From Fragum whitleyi (lineage: Eukaryota > Mollusca > Bivalvia > Cardiida > Cardiidae), in contig OX411559.1 of NCBI GenBank assembly GCA_948146395.1, positions 40,767,432 to 40,831,431 on the forward strand: a stretch of 64,000 nt of DNA. The letters are read 5' to 3'. This document shows, piece after piece, positions 38,631-50,565 of this stretch. Positions within the stretch are counted from its first letter, which is position 1. Every line of letters begins with the position of its first letter. The notes below the pieces were generated by a model that worked only from the letters and a program-made list of their open reading frames with translations, did not search any database and was not told the DNA's origin. A program made the translations under genes and the position numbers.

Positions 38631-38898
38631 TATGAGGATTCTTGTAACACCTAACTGTGTAAAGTATGACTTTGGGTGAAAAATGAAGGAAAAGCTATGA
38701 ATTATGTTGTGTTTTTTTTTTCTTTTTTTCCAGTATAAGCAACTTTTTAATGAATTTAAAGAAATTGCCGACTTTTTGAAAATGGCTCACTAACTTTATT
38801 TGTCACACCATCTTTGAAAATAACGTCTCTGTCTGCAACTTGTGCAATTCTTAGCTTTGAACATTATGAAGTGTTTGATAATGGGTAGACTCATGACC

Positions 38899-39165
38899 AG
38901 GTGCCCGGTTAGCTCAGCTGGTAGAGCGCCGTGCTAGTGTTCAGGGGGTCGTGGGTTGAGTCCCTTGTTTGGCACGGTGTCAGAAGTAAACAGAGAACGC
39001 TGGGTTCGGTCATTTGGGAGCGGTATGGGACCAGCTCCAATTAGTTAACATGCATACTTTCCAAGATCAATCCGCTTATGGAACAGTCTACCTTACAGCA
39101 CACAGTCCAGCCCCAGTCTTACCATCTTTACTGAGAGGCTGGACCCGTTCTAAAGTTTCTAGTCA
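38899..39165 (+). repeat. tRNA-derived SINE, family 3
   Basis: Head cccggttagctcagctggta (A box) ... gtgggttgagtccctt (B box) followed by a body unlike families 1 and 2, ending near tcaataaatgagtgtttt. The putative acceptor stem does not pair properly, so this is not a functional tRNA gene. Confidence 0.75.
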
Positions 39166-39809
39166 ATAAATGAGTGTTTTAATCTGTATATAAAATCCTT
39201 TACTGTACTTTAAAACTAACCATAACCAATTCGCTTTTTAACCAACTTTAACTAACAACTGTCCCAGACAACGGGCCTGCTAATCATAATCTTACAAGAT
39301 TGCCAAGCAGTACAATATAGAAGTAGAAGTAGAAGATGCACGAATCTGATAAAAGAGAAAACTGTATTTTATCACTGATGACCAGGGTTTACGTCACTGA
39401 GGGACTTCTACGACAAATTTCGATTGAAGATCAATACAGAACAAATGACCATTTTCAAAAAAAAATTACAATGTGTCCATGATTTACCTTTTAACCGAAA
39501 ATTTGTACAATATTCCTTTTTATTCAAGTTTACAGCGACCTTCCAATCACCCTAGCGTCCTTGACATTCAGGTGGTCGCCAGCATCCGAAACATGGGAAC
39601 CAGCATCTGTAGACTGGTTTCCCAAAACAGGTCAATATGGTCTATATGATATTCGGCCCTCAGTAGGTATAACTAGTAAGCTTTTTTTTAAAAAAACATA
39701 AACCAATAAAGATCTGTGAAAAGATGATCAGCAATTAATTAAATTGAATTTTAAAAAATGCATAAAACACAAGGCCCAAGAAGGACAGTATCACTTCATT
39801 GGCACTTAA
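39166..39809. other. No feature recognised
   Basis: AT-rich intergenic sequence; a short (gaagta)3 run lies at 39321-39337. Confidence 0.4.
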
Positions 39810-40366
39810 AGCTGCTCTTTTACAGTTTTTCATAGAAAAGAAATTCAAATCTTGATCTTAGGTTTGGAAATGTGTGTATCTTTAGACGACTAAGAATGGC
39901 CCAAGGACATTGGCAATACAAACAACATACTTCAGTTATTATTTAACTTATTTTTCCGAAGCGTCAAGATCAGTAAGGGATCCAGTCTATTTCGAGTCCA
40001 TAAATTACAGAATCGTTACTTTCCGAGTATAATCTATCATTTTGCTAAAATTGATATATAGTTTCCAGCTGTCAAATACTTTAACCTCAATCATTGATTG
40101 AATAAGACAGACATGTGGAATGACCATGCGTAAATAGTTGGATCGAAATTGAAGAATTATTTTTTAGGCGTAAGTAGTTTAGTTTCAGAATGAATTTCGC
40201 TATATTCAGGAATATCGGTGTTTCTTTCCATGGTTTACCAGAGTGAATATTTTAAAGGCTTGATGATGTTGATGTCGTTTCTTCCGATTGATTTAATGCA
40301 CAATCCAACTGTCGATAGTCGACAGTTGGACCAGTCGAACATTTCCCCACCTGTGAAAGAGTAGCT
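39810..40366. mobile_element. 557-bp MITE, copy 1 (AGCTGCTCTTTTACAG ends)
   Basis: Inverted ends agctgctcttttacag and ctgtgaaagagtagct. The interior is homologous to 40601-41146 (ggaaatgtgtgtat, cagtaagggatccagtctat, agaattattttttaggcgt). It contains an extra perfect palindrome at 40304-40330 (12-bp arms tccaactgtcga, loop tag) not found in the other copy. Confidence 0.82.
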
Positions 40367-40464
40367 AAAGAATAAATTGCATTATAAGTATAAAGCTAAG
40401 ATATAATATAATTATATGCAGATTATAAGCGAAGGTCAAGGTAGATCAAGGTAGGTAAATGTAT

Positions 40465-40600
40465 ACAAGAGGCACGAGAGGGCTTGTATCGCCCCACGAA
40501 CACTAAGTTAATATATATCTATATGTAAACAATAATCACCAATTTTACAAGAAAGTTCCTTTTTACATGACATGAAATAATATTTCCAAGAAGCTTTAAA
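40465..40600 (+). mobile_element. Helentron-like 5' end fragment
   Basis: acaagaggcacgagagggct followed by tgtatcgccccacgaa has the same layout as the other 5' ends here. No core array or 3' hairpin of the same family follows. Confidence 0.5.
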
Positions 40601-41146
40601 GGTGCTCTTTCACAGTTGTTGTATAGAAAATGCAAAACTAGTTCTTAGATTTGGAAATGTGTGTATTTTCAGACGATTAAGAATGGTCCAAGGGCATTGT
40701 CACTAAAAACAACATATCTCAATATTTTTGTAACTTATTTTTTTCGAAGCAGCAAGATCAGTAAGGGATCCAGTCTATTAATTTCTAGTCTACCAATTTC
40801 AAAATCGTTCTTTTCCGTGAATAAGCTTTCATTTTTGCCTGTATTAATATGAACTTACCAGCTTTCAAATACTTTTACCTTAATCTATGATTGAATAAGA
40901 CAAACATGCGTAATGCACATGCATAAATACAAAAATAGTTGGCTCAAAATTTAAGAATTATTTTTTAGGCGTTTGTAGTTGCTTTATCTTTCAGAGAGAA
41001 TTTCGCTAAATTTAGGAAAACCGGCCTTTCTTTCCATGCATTATCAGGTTGAATCTTATTATTTTCACCATGATTAGATCGTTACTTCCGATTGATTTTA
41101 CAAAACGAATCAAAAATCACATTTTCCCAAACTGTGAAAGAGCAGC
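40601..41146. mobile_element. 546-bp MITE, copy 2
   Basis: Inverted ends ggtgctctttcacagtt and aactgtgaaagagcagca. Same family as 39810-40366, about 235 bp apart in direct orientation and clearly diverged. Confidence 0.82.
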
Positions 41147-41909
41147 ATTAATGTGCCCATAGTCATATGATCAGCAAAACTTTATTTCACGAAAAGCTGT
41201 CAGTAAATGTGCATGTAATGATAATAGGAAATGTTTCATCACAAATTTCCTCTTTTCCTATCCCCAGAGTCCAGGGGTTAAGCACTAAGTTACTCTCCAT
41301 TCGACATCCCTGGGACAAAGCGCTGATGAAACGTCGTTTCTAAAAATGTTAATGGTATTTTTTTATATCTTAATTAGCCAATCAAAATGGGCATGACACG
41401 ACTCTTCTAAAAAGAGACCAAACGGACTGTTTCCGATGTTAAAAATAATACGGAAATTCAGATGTTTAAAAAAAACCGTTGTCATATATGAAGCAAGGCT
41501 GTGCGGTATTCACCATTTTGATATGGAAATGTAACGAAATTACAAAATGCGGCGAAAAACTGTTAAGATATCTCAGATTGTTTAGATGTTTCGGAAATGT
41601 TTAATAACATTCACTAAAAGCTACAATAAACTTGCCTTGCATAATGAAAATTGGCTAGCGAAGCATTGTCCAATGACGCAGGCTATGTCGTAGTTGCCAT
41701 GTTTGTACCTATGGGGCAAGTTGAAATTCGAATAAGTTTAAATATAGAAATGACCTGTAATACAAACTAAAATTAGGAAATTACTTGAGATCACCAATCA
41801 ATGGGCTTCAAGTATTATTCATGAGTACGGAATAATATTCACCAGTTGTCCCCGGGTCGATAAATATGTTTACGAAATGGAGCGACACTGGGTAACCGAG
41901 GATGCCCTT
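41147..41909. other. No feature recognised
   Basis: AT-rich intergenic sequence; no open frame of interest. Confidence 0.4.
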
Positions 41910-42797
41910 TTCCATGACGCAGCAACATATCAACCAAAATCTAAGGAAGTTGCTGGAGCACGTCCTAAGGATCATTTTTTTTGCAGTTTGGTTGAACTCT
42001 GACGAGTAGATTAAGAAAAGAACATTTTCTTTATTTTTCATCACAGTGGACCTTTTTTGAGTGACTCAGCCTTGTCATTAATCCCACTAGGAATTGATTA
42101 AAGAATCTGAAAAAAGCATGTCCCAAGCATTATTCCTTTGCAGTTTGTTTGAATTCTGTTTGGTAGTTTCAGAGAAGAAGATTGTTCTAAATTCTAACAT
42201 ACGAGAACATTTTTGAGTGACGCAACAGGCTATGTAGTCCCATGTTATCAAACCTATCAGAAATTAACGAAGAAACCTGAAAGGACTTTTCCTAAGCACC
42301 ATTCCTTTGAAATTTGGAAAAATCTAATCAGTAAATTCAGAGTGGAAGATTTTTTTCATATTTCATCATATTGGACCATTTTTCGGTGACGCAAAGGCCC
42401 ATTCAGCATATCTTATCGGCATGATCAGGATTAAAGCGAAGAGATCTGAAAGAGCGTGTCCCAAGCATTATTCCCGAGAAGTTCTGTTTAGTGCTGACCA
42501 GTTGTTTCATAGAAGATTTTTTAATGTTTATCAATTTTAGACCAAATTTTGTCTATATTTTATCATATGGCACCATTTTTTGGTTATGCCAAAGCCCACA
42601 TTAACCATGTTTTCAGCCCTATCACAACCTATAGAAAGAGCATATCCCAAGGATCGTTCCTATAAAATTTGGTTGAATTCTGTTAGTAGTTTCAGAGAAG
42701 AGGTTGTTAAAAGAAAAGGTTAACGGACGCACAGACAAACTCACGACGGATACAAGGCAGTGACAACAGCTCCGCTGGACTTGGTCCAACGGAGTTT
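41910..42797 (+). mobile_element. Helentron-like (pearl) element, 5'-truncated, about five units
   Basis: Diverged units of about 155-200 bp (gtgacgc...cccaagcattattcc...gtttcagagaag) lead to an acggacgcacagacaaac microsatellite and the terminal hairpin agctccgctggac ttg gtccaacggagtt (42768-42797). No matching 5' end was found. Confidence 0.7.
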
Positions 42798-45624
42798 AAA
42801 AAACGTCTCTAAAATGGAAAACAAATCTTAGGTCAATTTAAAAAAAAAAACAGAAATGACTATACCGTTGTCATAACTGAGAAAAATATTATAAAGGATC
42901 TCCAATGTGCAAAAGTCACTTGATATTTGGTGAAAGTTTCATGAAATCTGTCAATAATGTACAATTCTGGAAGCGAGAAATATTGCATCACAAAAGCCAC
43001 CTTTTCTTTGACATAACAACATTTCACCAATAAAGAAATCGAAGAGCTAAGGGTCTATTCAATGAACAACCATGGCAACAATCATTTGTACCAAAATTCA
43101 TTTCAGAAAAGTTTAAATTTTCTGATACCGTTTAATTGCTTCCAGTTAACTTTGAATACACGAGATATCGGTTGCAATTATCTTACAAAAAGACAATATT
43201 GCTTTTTATTGAAGTTGTTTATGAATTAAAGTTCTGCGCTTATAAGTTTACACTTATATTTGAATTCATATTTTCGCGTAGCCAACTTTCCATTCTTTGA
43301 AATGATATAGAAAATATATCAAGTTTATGCAAATTGCTTTCACTTTTTTTTAATTTTACACATTTGTGTAAATATAATTCTAATGGTCGATAACTTTCAA
43401 GTCCAAACTGTGATCTTACTGTAATGGTATGTTTTGTTGTTGTTTTTTTTCATTTCGGTTAAAGGCATAAATGTTTTAATACGTATTTTTTTATATATAT
43501 TGTTTGAATAGCTTTAGTTGATTTAACTACATTTCACTTAAAATTTATTTAAAAATATTTATATTGTTTGAATAGCTTTAGTTGTTTTAACTATATTTCA
43601 TTTTTAATTTTATTTAAAAATGTGTGTTAATTTTGTGAATCATCAACAAGTGAGATACTGAACATGTTTTTTTTTTCTTTGTGTATAAATTGGTTATACA
43701 TTCACAAGAATCACTTCTAAGTTTTATTATCACTTTGTAGCAGACCAATTTTGATACATAAAGGATTTCTGGAAAGGGGATTTGAACTTATAAATAAGAG
43801 ATTTCGTTTTCCATTACTTTCTGATCTTGATCGTTTTCCTCCATGAAAATCGACTAATCGACAAATCGGCTACAAAGAGGGGAATGGGTCTCTTGAGCCT
43901 CCTCTGGATCCGCTACCGATATTAACAACAAAGATCATAATAATGAAATGTTTTTTCTTTTATTTTCTCATTTTATTCTCTTCAAACAAAAATTATTTAT
44001 TTTTTGTGTCTGGGCGAATTTTGTGGTTGTACTGGTGTGAGAAATAAAAGGAAACCATGTGTAGCTTGTTTCAACGACCAATATACAAAAAAAAACCATG
44101 GAAGTAATATTGTGAGAAAGGAGTTACCTTTAGAGAAGTTATGCATTGTTTTTTTCAGTTGAAGCATTTATCTTATAGCTTGTGAATGTGTATGCATGTT
44201 TAATTTAAAGTTTTCTAGCAAGGGTAATTTTACAAATACATTCATAAACTACAACTGGACATAGTTTTTAAATCGAAATGTCAGACAATCTCTGTGAAAC
44301 AGTGTCGATCAAATTTTAAGACACTATTACTCTAAAAGGTCGCTCTACGAAGAATAATAAAATACAGAATAATAAAAAAGATTTTACAATTTATATGACT
44401 TAAATGTCTATATATGAATTATTTGAAGCCAATGAATCACATAGCTTTCTTTAATCGATAAAGTAAACAGCCAGCTGAGTAAAATCTAAAATATACATAT
44501 AGAATAGAAGCCCGATTGACTTGAAGGGGTATTTTTCGAAACGTCAGAAACGTTGCCTTTTCAGAAGAAACAGAATGATCAAGTCATTTTCTAGCGCAGA
44601 ATAAAAATTGATAAGAATACATAGAAAAACTGAAATGATCTATTTTACCAAATAGAAGATAAAATCACGATGCTTTTTTCAGAAACGAAAAAAGCGGGTC
44701 ACCTGAAAGGTTCGCTATTCAGAATGAGAAAGCTCAGTGGTTCGCAAGGTATCTTTGATTAACTCAGGACGGTCTAAAATGCTATACAAAATGGAGAAAA
44801 CTCATAAATGTAAAATTCGGCACTAAATTAAGCATTGTGCAAATAATAACAAAATCTAAGGGAAATTTTGTATGTGCTAGATAAACTTCAATTAGTGACT
44901 CAGTTTATCATTAATTGACCCCCAAACGATAATGATATACTGCAGAAATACTTGATTGTCAAAGAAAAATCAGCAATCATTGTTTTTCATATTGAAAGGA
45001 TACCCGACTCCCGAAGCATTTGTTAGATTTATCCTCATAAATTAAGTAAAAAAAATATGCGAAGACAATATACAATGACAAAGAGTGTCAGGTGATATAA
45101 CAAGAGATAATAGGGTATAGCATTTTATCACACTTTCATTATCGTTCCCTAGTCAAAATGAAGTAATATCGACCACTGACATAGAGACAATAGCGATATT
45201 TAAATGCAATAGAATTATGGCGATATCAAGGTTTTTTACTACTCGGTCTTCTCTGAATTCAACAAACTTTGGAAAAAGCAGGTTACTATTGAAAAGTATA
45301 TAAACTTGAAATTATTTTTTAACGGTGACATGAAGTTCATTGAACTTTGTGTGGGATTGAGTGGAACAACAGCAATGCTGTATGTCATTGGTGTTTAGTT
45401 TCAAGGGATGAAAGATTGGACATTTCCAAACCTAAGTATTTCTTTAACAGCGCCGAAATGCCACAATCAATTTGAAAGTATTTTTCACGTGTTCGAGATT
45501 TAATTCCTTATGTTCTAATTCATGATAAGGATAAATATTATTGGATTTTCTACCGAGTGTGTTATACTCACGCACGAGTTTCATTTCAAATACCTTCTGA
45601 TTCTATGTTTCATAGACAGATTCT
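42798..45624. other. No gene recognised; one 64-bp tandem duplication
   Basis: AT-rich intergenic sequence. At 43497-43622 a unit starting atattgtttgaatagcttta is repeated twice with a 64-bp period and a few differences. No exon, RNA gene or transposon end was recognised elsewhere. Confidence 0.45.
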
Positions 45625-46099
45625 ATACTTAGCAAAAAAGAAACTTTACATGACTTACTGAGGGCTTTAGTATAGCTATGAAACCATAAAGAATGCAGAT
45701 GTTACTATTTCATGAAACTTGGAGGCAATATCCGTCGATTTGTTGAAGGGTCATTACCGGATGTTTGTAAAATGAGGTTTTTATTGGTGGTCAAAGGACA
45801 AAGGGGTCGATTTCAAAAATCACAGAAATGAAATCAAGATTGTCGGTTGTGTTTTGAGTATAGGTCCTTGACGTTTTCGTGATTAGAGTCGTTCCAATAT
45901 CGTGATAGACCAACGTCTGAGCTAAATACGCATACTTGTCTTGCAGTTATCCTTCCTTTGATGAAATGAATTTAAAAATATGCAATGGTAACAGGGCCTC
46001 TCCATGACGCCAAATGTGGCCAATCTCATCTCGACCGACACTTCATGTGGTTGTAACTGATTTTTTTGTTAATTAATATAGGTTTAAAGGTAACTTCTG

Positions 46100-46362
46100 A
46101 TAGTTTTACATTTAAAATTCGACCGCTGGTGCACCTATCCATAGTTTCTTGTTGTTTCTCACAGCTAGAGATTTCATCTGAGGCACCAGTCGCCATTCTC
46201 TCCTTGGCGTATCACTTCCCAATTTTGTGGGAGAGAAATGACACTTATCACAATGCTTTTTGTCAAATATGGGATGAAACACGGCCGAGCCAGAGGTCGA
46301 ACCCACGACCCGATGAATGAAAAACAGACGCGTAACCGATTGTCCTAAACGGGCGCGGCAGT
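46100..46362 (-). repeat. tRNA-derived SINE, family 4, inside the 1.3-kb element
   Basis: Minus-strand head gccgcgcccgtttaggacaa ... cgtgggttcgacctctgg (B box ggttcgacc), then a body with agtgtcatttctctcccaca. The A box is poor. The two weak open frames here are by-products. Confidence 0.65.
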
Positions 46363-46365
46363 TCT

Positions 46366-46667
46366 AAACCGAGATGTTAAAATGTGAATTGACTGTCCCG
46401 AGTAGCCAAACTTAAGAGTGGCGTTATAAACAGACATTCGAGCTCTATGTGTACCTGTAGTCTGATTCCTGCCTTTATTCGATTGTTGTTACATACCCGT
46501 TTCAATAAAAATGTACAAACCGAGATGTTAAAATGTGAATTGACTGTCCCGAGTAGCCAAACTTAAGAGTGGCGTTATAAACAGACATTCGAGCTCTATG
46601 TGTACCTGTAGTCTGATTCCTGCCTTTATTCGATTGTTGTTACATACCCGTTTCAATAAAAATGTAC
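46366..46667. repeat. Exact 151-bp tandem duplication
   Basis: 46366-46516 and 46517-46667 (aaccgagatgttaaaatgtg... to atgtac) appear identical in my reading. It is a very recent duplication, or an assembly artefact from two haplotypes. Confidence 0.9.
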
Positions 46668-46944
46668 AAACAGTTTTGTTTTTTCGTGCCGATGCTAGGA
46701 ATGAGTGTGACTGTGTAACAAAAACCACTCAAAATGAACTTTGGGTAGCTCAACACGAGTATGTGGCCAAAACCGGAAGTTACAGACGCATTACCTCGGA
46801 CTCGCTTCAATCGTGCAAATTCCTGCGTCTGTGTAGTCTCTGTAGCTAGTCCAACTAACACGTGTAAATAAAAATGGCCTATAGCCACTGTAAGTCATTC
46901 AAAACACACCAACAAGTATGTAAAGTTTCTTTTTTGCTAAGTAT

Positions 46945-48306
46945 ATGTTTCATAGACTGAGTTTTTAAGCTGTACGTGTTTAAAATGCTCTCTAACATTT
47001 TTTTGGGTGGGGGGATATATATATGTCGAATACAACTCGCCTTCGGTTGGCTACTAATACCCAATGATAAAACTACAACTTAAATTTAAAGATAAATCAC
47101 AACCAAAAGTATAGAAAAATGTCAATATGACCCGTCATGAGAAAAGGGCACGAAATGGATTCAAATAAGTACTCCATTATAATCATAGAACGAACCAACA
47201 TCCCTGCGTTTACGACGCAAAAAAAACCATTGGCAACTTTTAGAACTTGTATCCTGCTTTACCTGTGTACATGTGTATAGCGGGGTAATATTTGTCAAAT
47301 GTTTCGCAAATGTTAATATCCTGACCACAGGGCTGGCCAATTTATTATTAAAAAAAATATAGATAATGCTTGTAAGAACGAATATTTTATCTTTCCTCTT
47401 GATGTTTCTACCCTAATAACAGATTTCACAACAGAATTCGAATTGATTTCATTTCGTCGATTTTCTTCCAAAACCTTGTAACTACAGCTTAAAAGAATTA
47501 GAATATATAATAGGCCCTGCATGCAGGAAGCAAAATAAGCTCGAAAACGTTTAAAATTTGCACCCGGTTTGCGTGCAAAGCAAAGCAGATCTACAATTTT
47601 TAAACTCTTCAAAAAGTTTGATATTGAACGCAGCAATTGTCCGTTTTTGGTACGATTGATCCACTTTATTCATATTTTTATAATTTATAATAGATATAAC
47701 TTTGTCTTATTTTATTGTTAAAAAGAAAGGATTTCTATTTTAATTTATCAGCAGCCATGTTTATTTTGTCCTTTAACCACGGGCAATTGGTTAACAACAA
47801 GGTTTGGTGATGGTAATTATATGATAACTGTAATGACTAAATCCAATTGTGAATAAAAAAAGTTAGCAATAAGTCTCTTTAGAGAAAACCGCTCCCCTTT
47901 TTGTTAATCTTTGATATGATTGGTTTATTATTTCTTAGGTTAAAGCAGCAGTCCGTCATTAGAAGTATCTCAAAAACAGTTATAATTATTGCCAATAGTA
48001 TTGGTTCACTAAGTTGGTCGCGAATTTCCATAATCCCCAGATTGTTCTTCAAGGTGATTCAATATTATTGCCAAAAATATTGATAGTGTATGAATAAATC
48101 TGAGTCGATGACTAGTCGAGTTGAATACATAAATCTTGAATTGCTTGGGCATAAACCGTTCCAATTCTTCTCCTACTTTTATTTTCACTTATAAAAACTA
48201 ATTATCATGAAAAGAAACAGCATCTTAATGCAATTATAATTTACATTAAGAAATTGGGAATCTTCCTTTTGCAAATTGAGCAGATTTATTTTCTTTTATT
48301 ATTGAT
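46945..48306. other. No gene recognised
   Basis: AT-rich sequence; the 107-codon minus-strand frame at 47313-47636 has no recognisable family. No repeat assigned. Confidence 0.4.
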
Positions 48307-48754
48307 ACCCAATACAGTCCCAAGCTGCTTCCATATAGAATCATTTTAGAGAAAAAATTTGGGAACCATCTGGGACGGTGCTGGGTAAATCTTGCCTATA
48401 CCGGTCCCAAATGTTTCCCATATAGGACTCATATAATTGAAATCTAAAAACAATATGGGTCCATCATTGGCATATAATTGTCCATATAGGACCCAAATGA
48501 TTTCCATAGAGGCCACATATTATTAAAATCTGGGTACCACATGGGTCAGTGATGAGCATTTTGTAGTCCATATTGGTCCGGTATGTTTCCCATATAGTGT
48601 CCTTTTAAATGCCTTGGAACATATGGGTCTATAATGGGCAAAATTCAGCCCATTTAGGGCCAGGTTGCACATCCCATCGGAGCCCTGGATGGGCTGCCCA
48701 TACTGGTCCAATAAAGATCCCAATATAGGTCCTAAAATCTTTGCTGACTGGGTT
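48307..48754. repeat. Degenerate tandem repeat rich in cccatataggacc
   Basis: About five diverged units of roughly 80-100 bp share ttcccatatagg and gggtccat/gggaccaga-like phrases; the minus-strand translation repeats DQYGQPI / GKHTGPIW-like phrases. The ends acccaatacagtccc and tgctgactgggtt are weak inverted repeats, so this may be an internally repetitive MITE. Confidence 0.6.
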
Positions 48755-49973
48755 AAACCCTGGAAGTAATGTAACGGTTTACATGGGATGCTGTAAGTTG
48801 CATTGGATATGCAAATGAGAAAGACCAGCTCTGAATTAAATGGCTAATGATAGCCTGTATAGACAGACTCGACCCATTTATGATGTTTATCCTTTCTTTT
48901 GAATGGATTACGTCTGTCTATGCGCTCGGTTCGTTACCATAATAATATTATAAATAATGATAACAAATTAAATGTGGTATGAATATATAAATGATTAAGA
49001 AATACGTGGAGACCCATTAAAACGTTATATGATTCCTTGTTTTTTCTAAAGATATTTTCAAAATCATGCGCAGTGATCATTTCGATGCTTTCACTCTTGA
49101 TCCAAGACTGGTTCCACTGTCAACTATCATAAAAGCTTCATACATGAGCCGACAGAAGCAGATATGAACCTTCATATTCGGAGTATGTATTGTAAGTGCT
49201 TCAGACATAAGGGCCGTTTTGACTTAAGACCGTAATGACTACCAAAATAGCAATACCAGTCTAAAACCAATTGACCATGTCAAATATAGTCCTTTTTGTT
49301 TGATTATTTTGTCGCCAATTCTTGCATTTTGTGAACTCTATTTTAATCAAGTTTTCATATAAAAATGATAATTTAATTTATAGATTACTTATATTTTGAT
49401 GATAGTATATTATTCATTGGAGAAATTTTGTACAATATCAATCCGCGTGTTGTGAATCGGTCAACTTCCTTTTACTCAACAACGTGAAACTCTTGTAGCC
49501 ATGAGGTACTGAATTTCAACGATATTTTTTGTTGGAAAGCAATCCAGAGACAAAAGATTTGCACTGTATCTTCTTGATTCATTAGCGTATTGATTTATTT
49601 TACCAGTGTATCGAACCTTTGCCTTAGAGACAATTACGGCCGTCATTTCTTTCGTAATTTGACCAAGGGAGGCAATTTGCCGTTTAGCTGTCGATAGACA
49701 ATCTTCTCCTTTTGTTTTCAAAAGCTCGATATGACCATTTTACGATGTCAAATTTATCACAAAGATTATATGCTGATGATTTAATTACCAATTCTCAGTC
49801 TTTGTGATAATGAGTTTTGTTTTAATGCCCCCAAATTTGTCAAACAGGGTAAGATATGTTTTACAGAGCGCAAGGACAGTAAATTATATGGCACCATATT
49901 CCTTTTGGGCACAAAACTTCATAATACAGAAAGATACAGTGACTTGATCGATTTGATCAATTCACTTGCTGCT
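48755..49973. other. No gene recognised
   Basis: AT-rich sequence. The sequence atgag|gtactg at 49500 resembles an RPL19-type exon 1 but is not supported (see rejected items). Confidence 0.4.
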
Positions 49974-50006
49974 GTCACAGCGCAGATGGTAGCGCGTCAG
50001 ACTGTT
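49974..50006 (+). repeat. tRNA-like 5' half (SINE head) interrupted by the LINE tail
   Basis: The sequence cagcgcagatggtagcgc followed by gtcagactgt resembles the D-arm/A-box and 5' anticodon arm of a tRNA-derived SINE head (compare 59336-59620, gcatcagactgt). It breaks exactly where the LINE tail begins. The 3' half of the tRNA-like unit was not found beyond the LINE. Confidence 0.55.
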
Positions 50007-50565
50007 GAAATCAAATCAAATCAAATCAAATCAATTTTAATTGGTATAAGAGTCCAGTCACAGGACTGTCACCATTGACATACATTTTGATAGTAACAAC
50101 AAGTACACACAGACAAATTCAAATAACATGTAGGTACGCTATCCAATGAATTATGACATCTAGCAATTATATATAGTTAATTCATAATAACAGTAATAAT
50201 AACTATAATGGCAATATTGCTTTCATTGACACCCTTCAACTTCGAGGCCATGTCAGTTAAGGCAGAGGAGCCGCAACAGTTCCGCAAATTTTGGACCATA
50301 TGATCCCCCACAATGCCAACCAAGGCTTCCCAATGAACATCATTAGGAAACCTTGGTCAACACTGTTAAAGTTCACTACTCCTGATACATCGCAAAACTA
50401 TTGCGGGTCCACTACCTTAGTATAGAGTAAAGGAACCACACAAACAATAAGTCCGTGGGGCACCATCACTCTATCTAAAAGGATAAAAGAAAGGGCGAGC
50501 CATGGAGGGATGGCGTCTAAGTTAAAGAGATGTCAATATCTATTGCAAAAAGCCACAAAATACCT
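50007..50565 (-). mobile_element. LINE 3' UTR and (AAATC)5 tail with an embedded MITE
   Basis: Downstream of the stop codon, on the minus strand, about 560 bp of non-coding sequence ends in five AAATC units (50008-50032, plus-strand notation), the short-repeat tail typical of many LINE 3' ends. Inside it, 50261-50418 is a copy of the GGTAGTGGACC inverted-repeat MITE also found in PFK introns. The element stops directly at a tRNA-like sequence (49974-50006). Confidence 0.8.

Larger units (their letters stand above)
45625..46944. mobile_element. 1320-bp element with perfect 27-bp terminal inverted repeats
   Basis: Left end 45625-45651 (atacttagcaaaaaagaaac and seven more bases) is the exact reverse complement of 46918-46944, consistent with TA target sites. 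A 13-bp direct repeat, atgtttcatagac, lies just outside both ends (45605-45617 and 46945-46957). The interior holds a SINE and a recent 151-bp tandem duplication and no transposase frame. Superfamily uncertain; a Tc1/mariner-like non-autonomous element is plausible. Confidence 0.78.

Noticed and set aside
38899..38975. Functional tRNA gene
   Set aside because: A and B boxes are present but the acceptor stem does not pair and a SINE body follows.
49470..49510. ATGAG|gtactg at 49500 as RPL19 exon 1
   Set aside because: Matches the expected 5-nt coding exon, but so short a motif occurs by chance, no convincing TOP start is present, and it would need an 11-kb intron containing the LINE.
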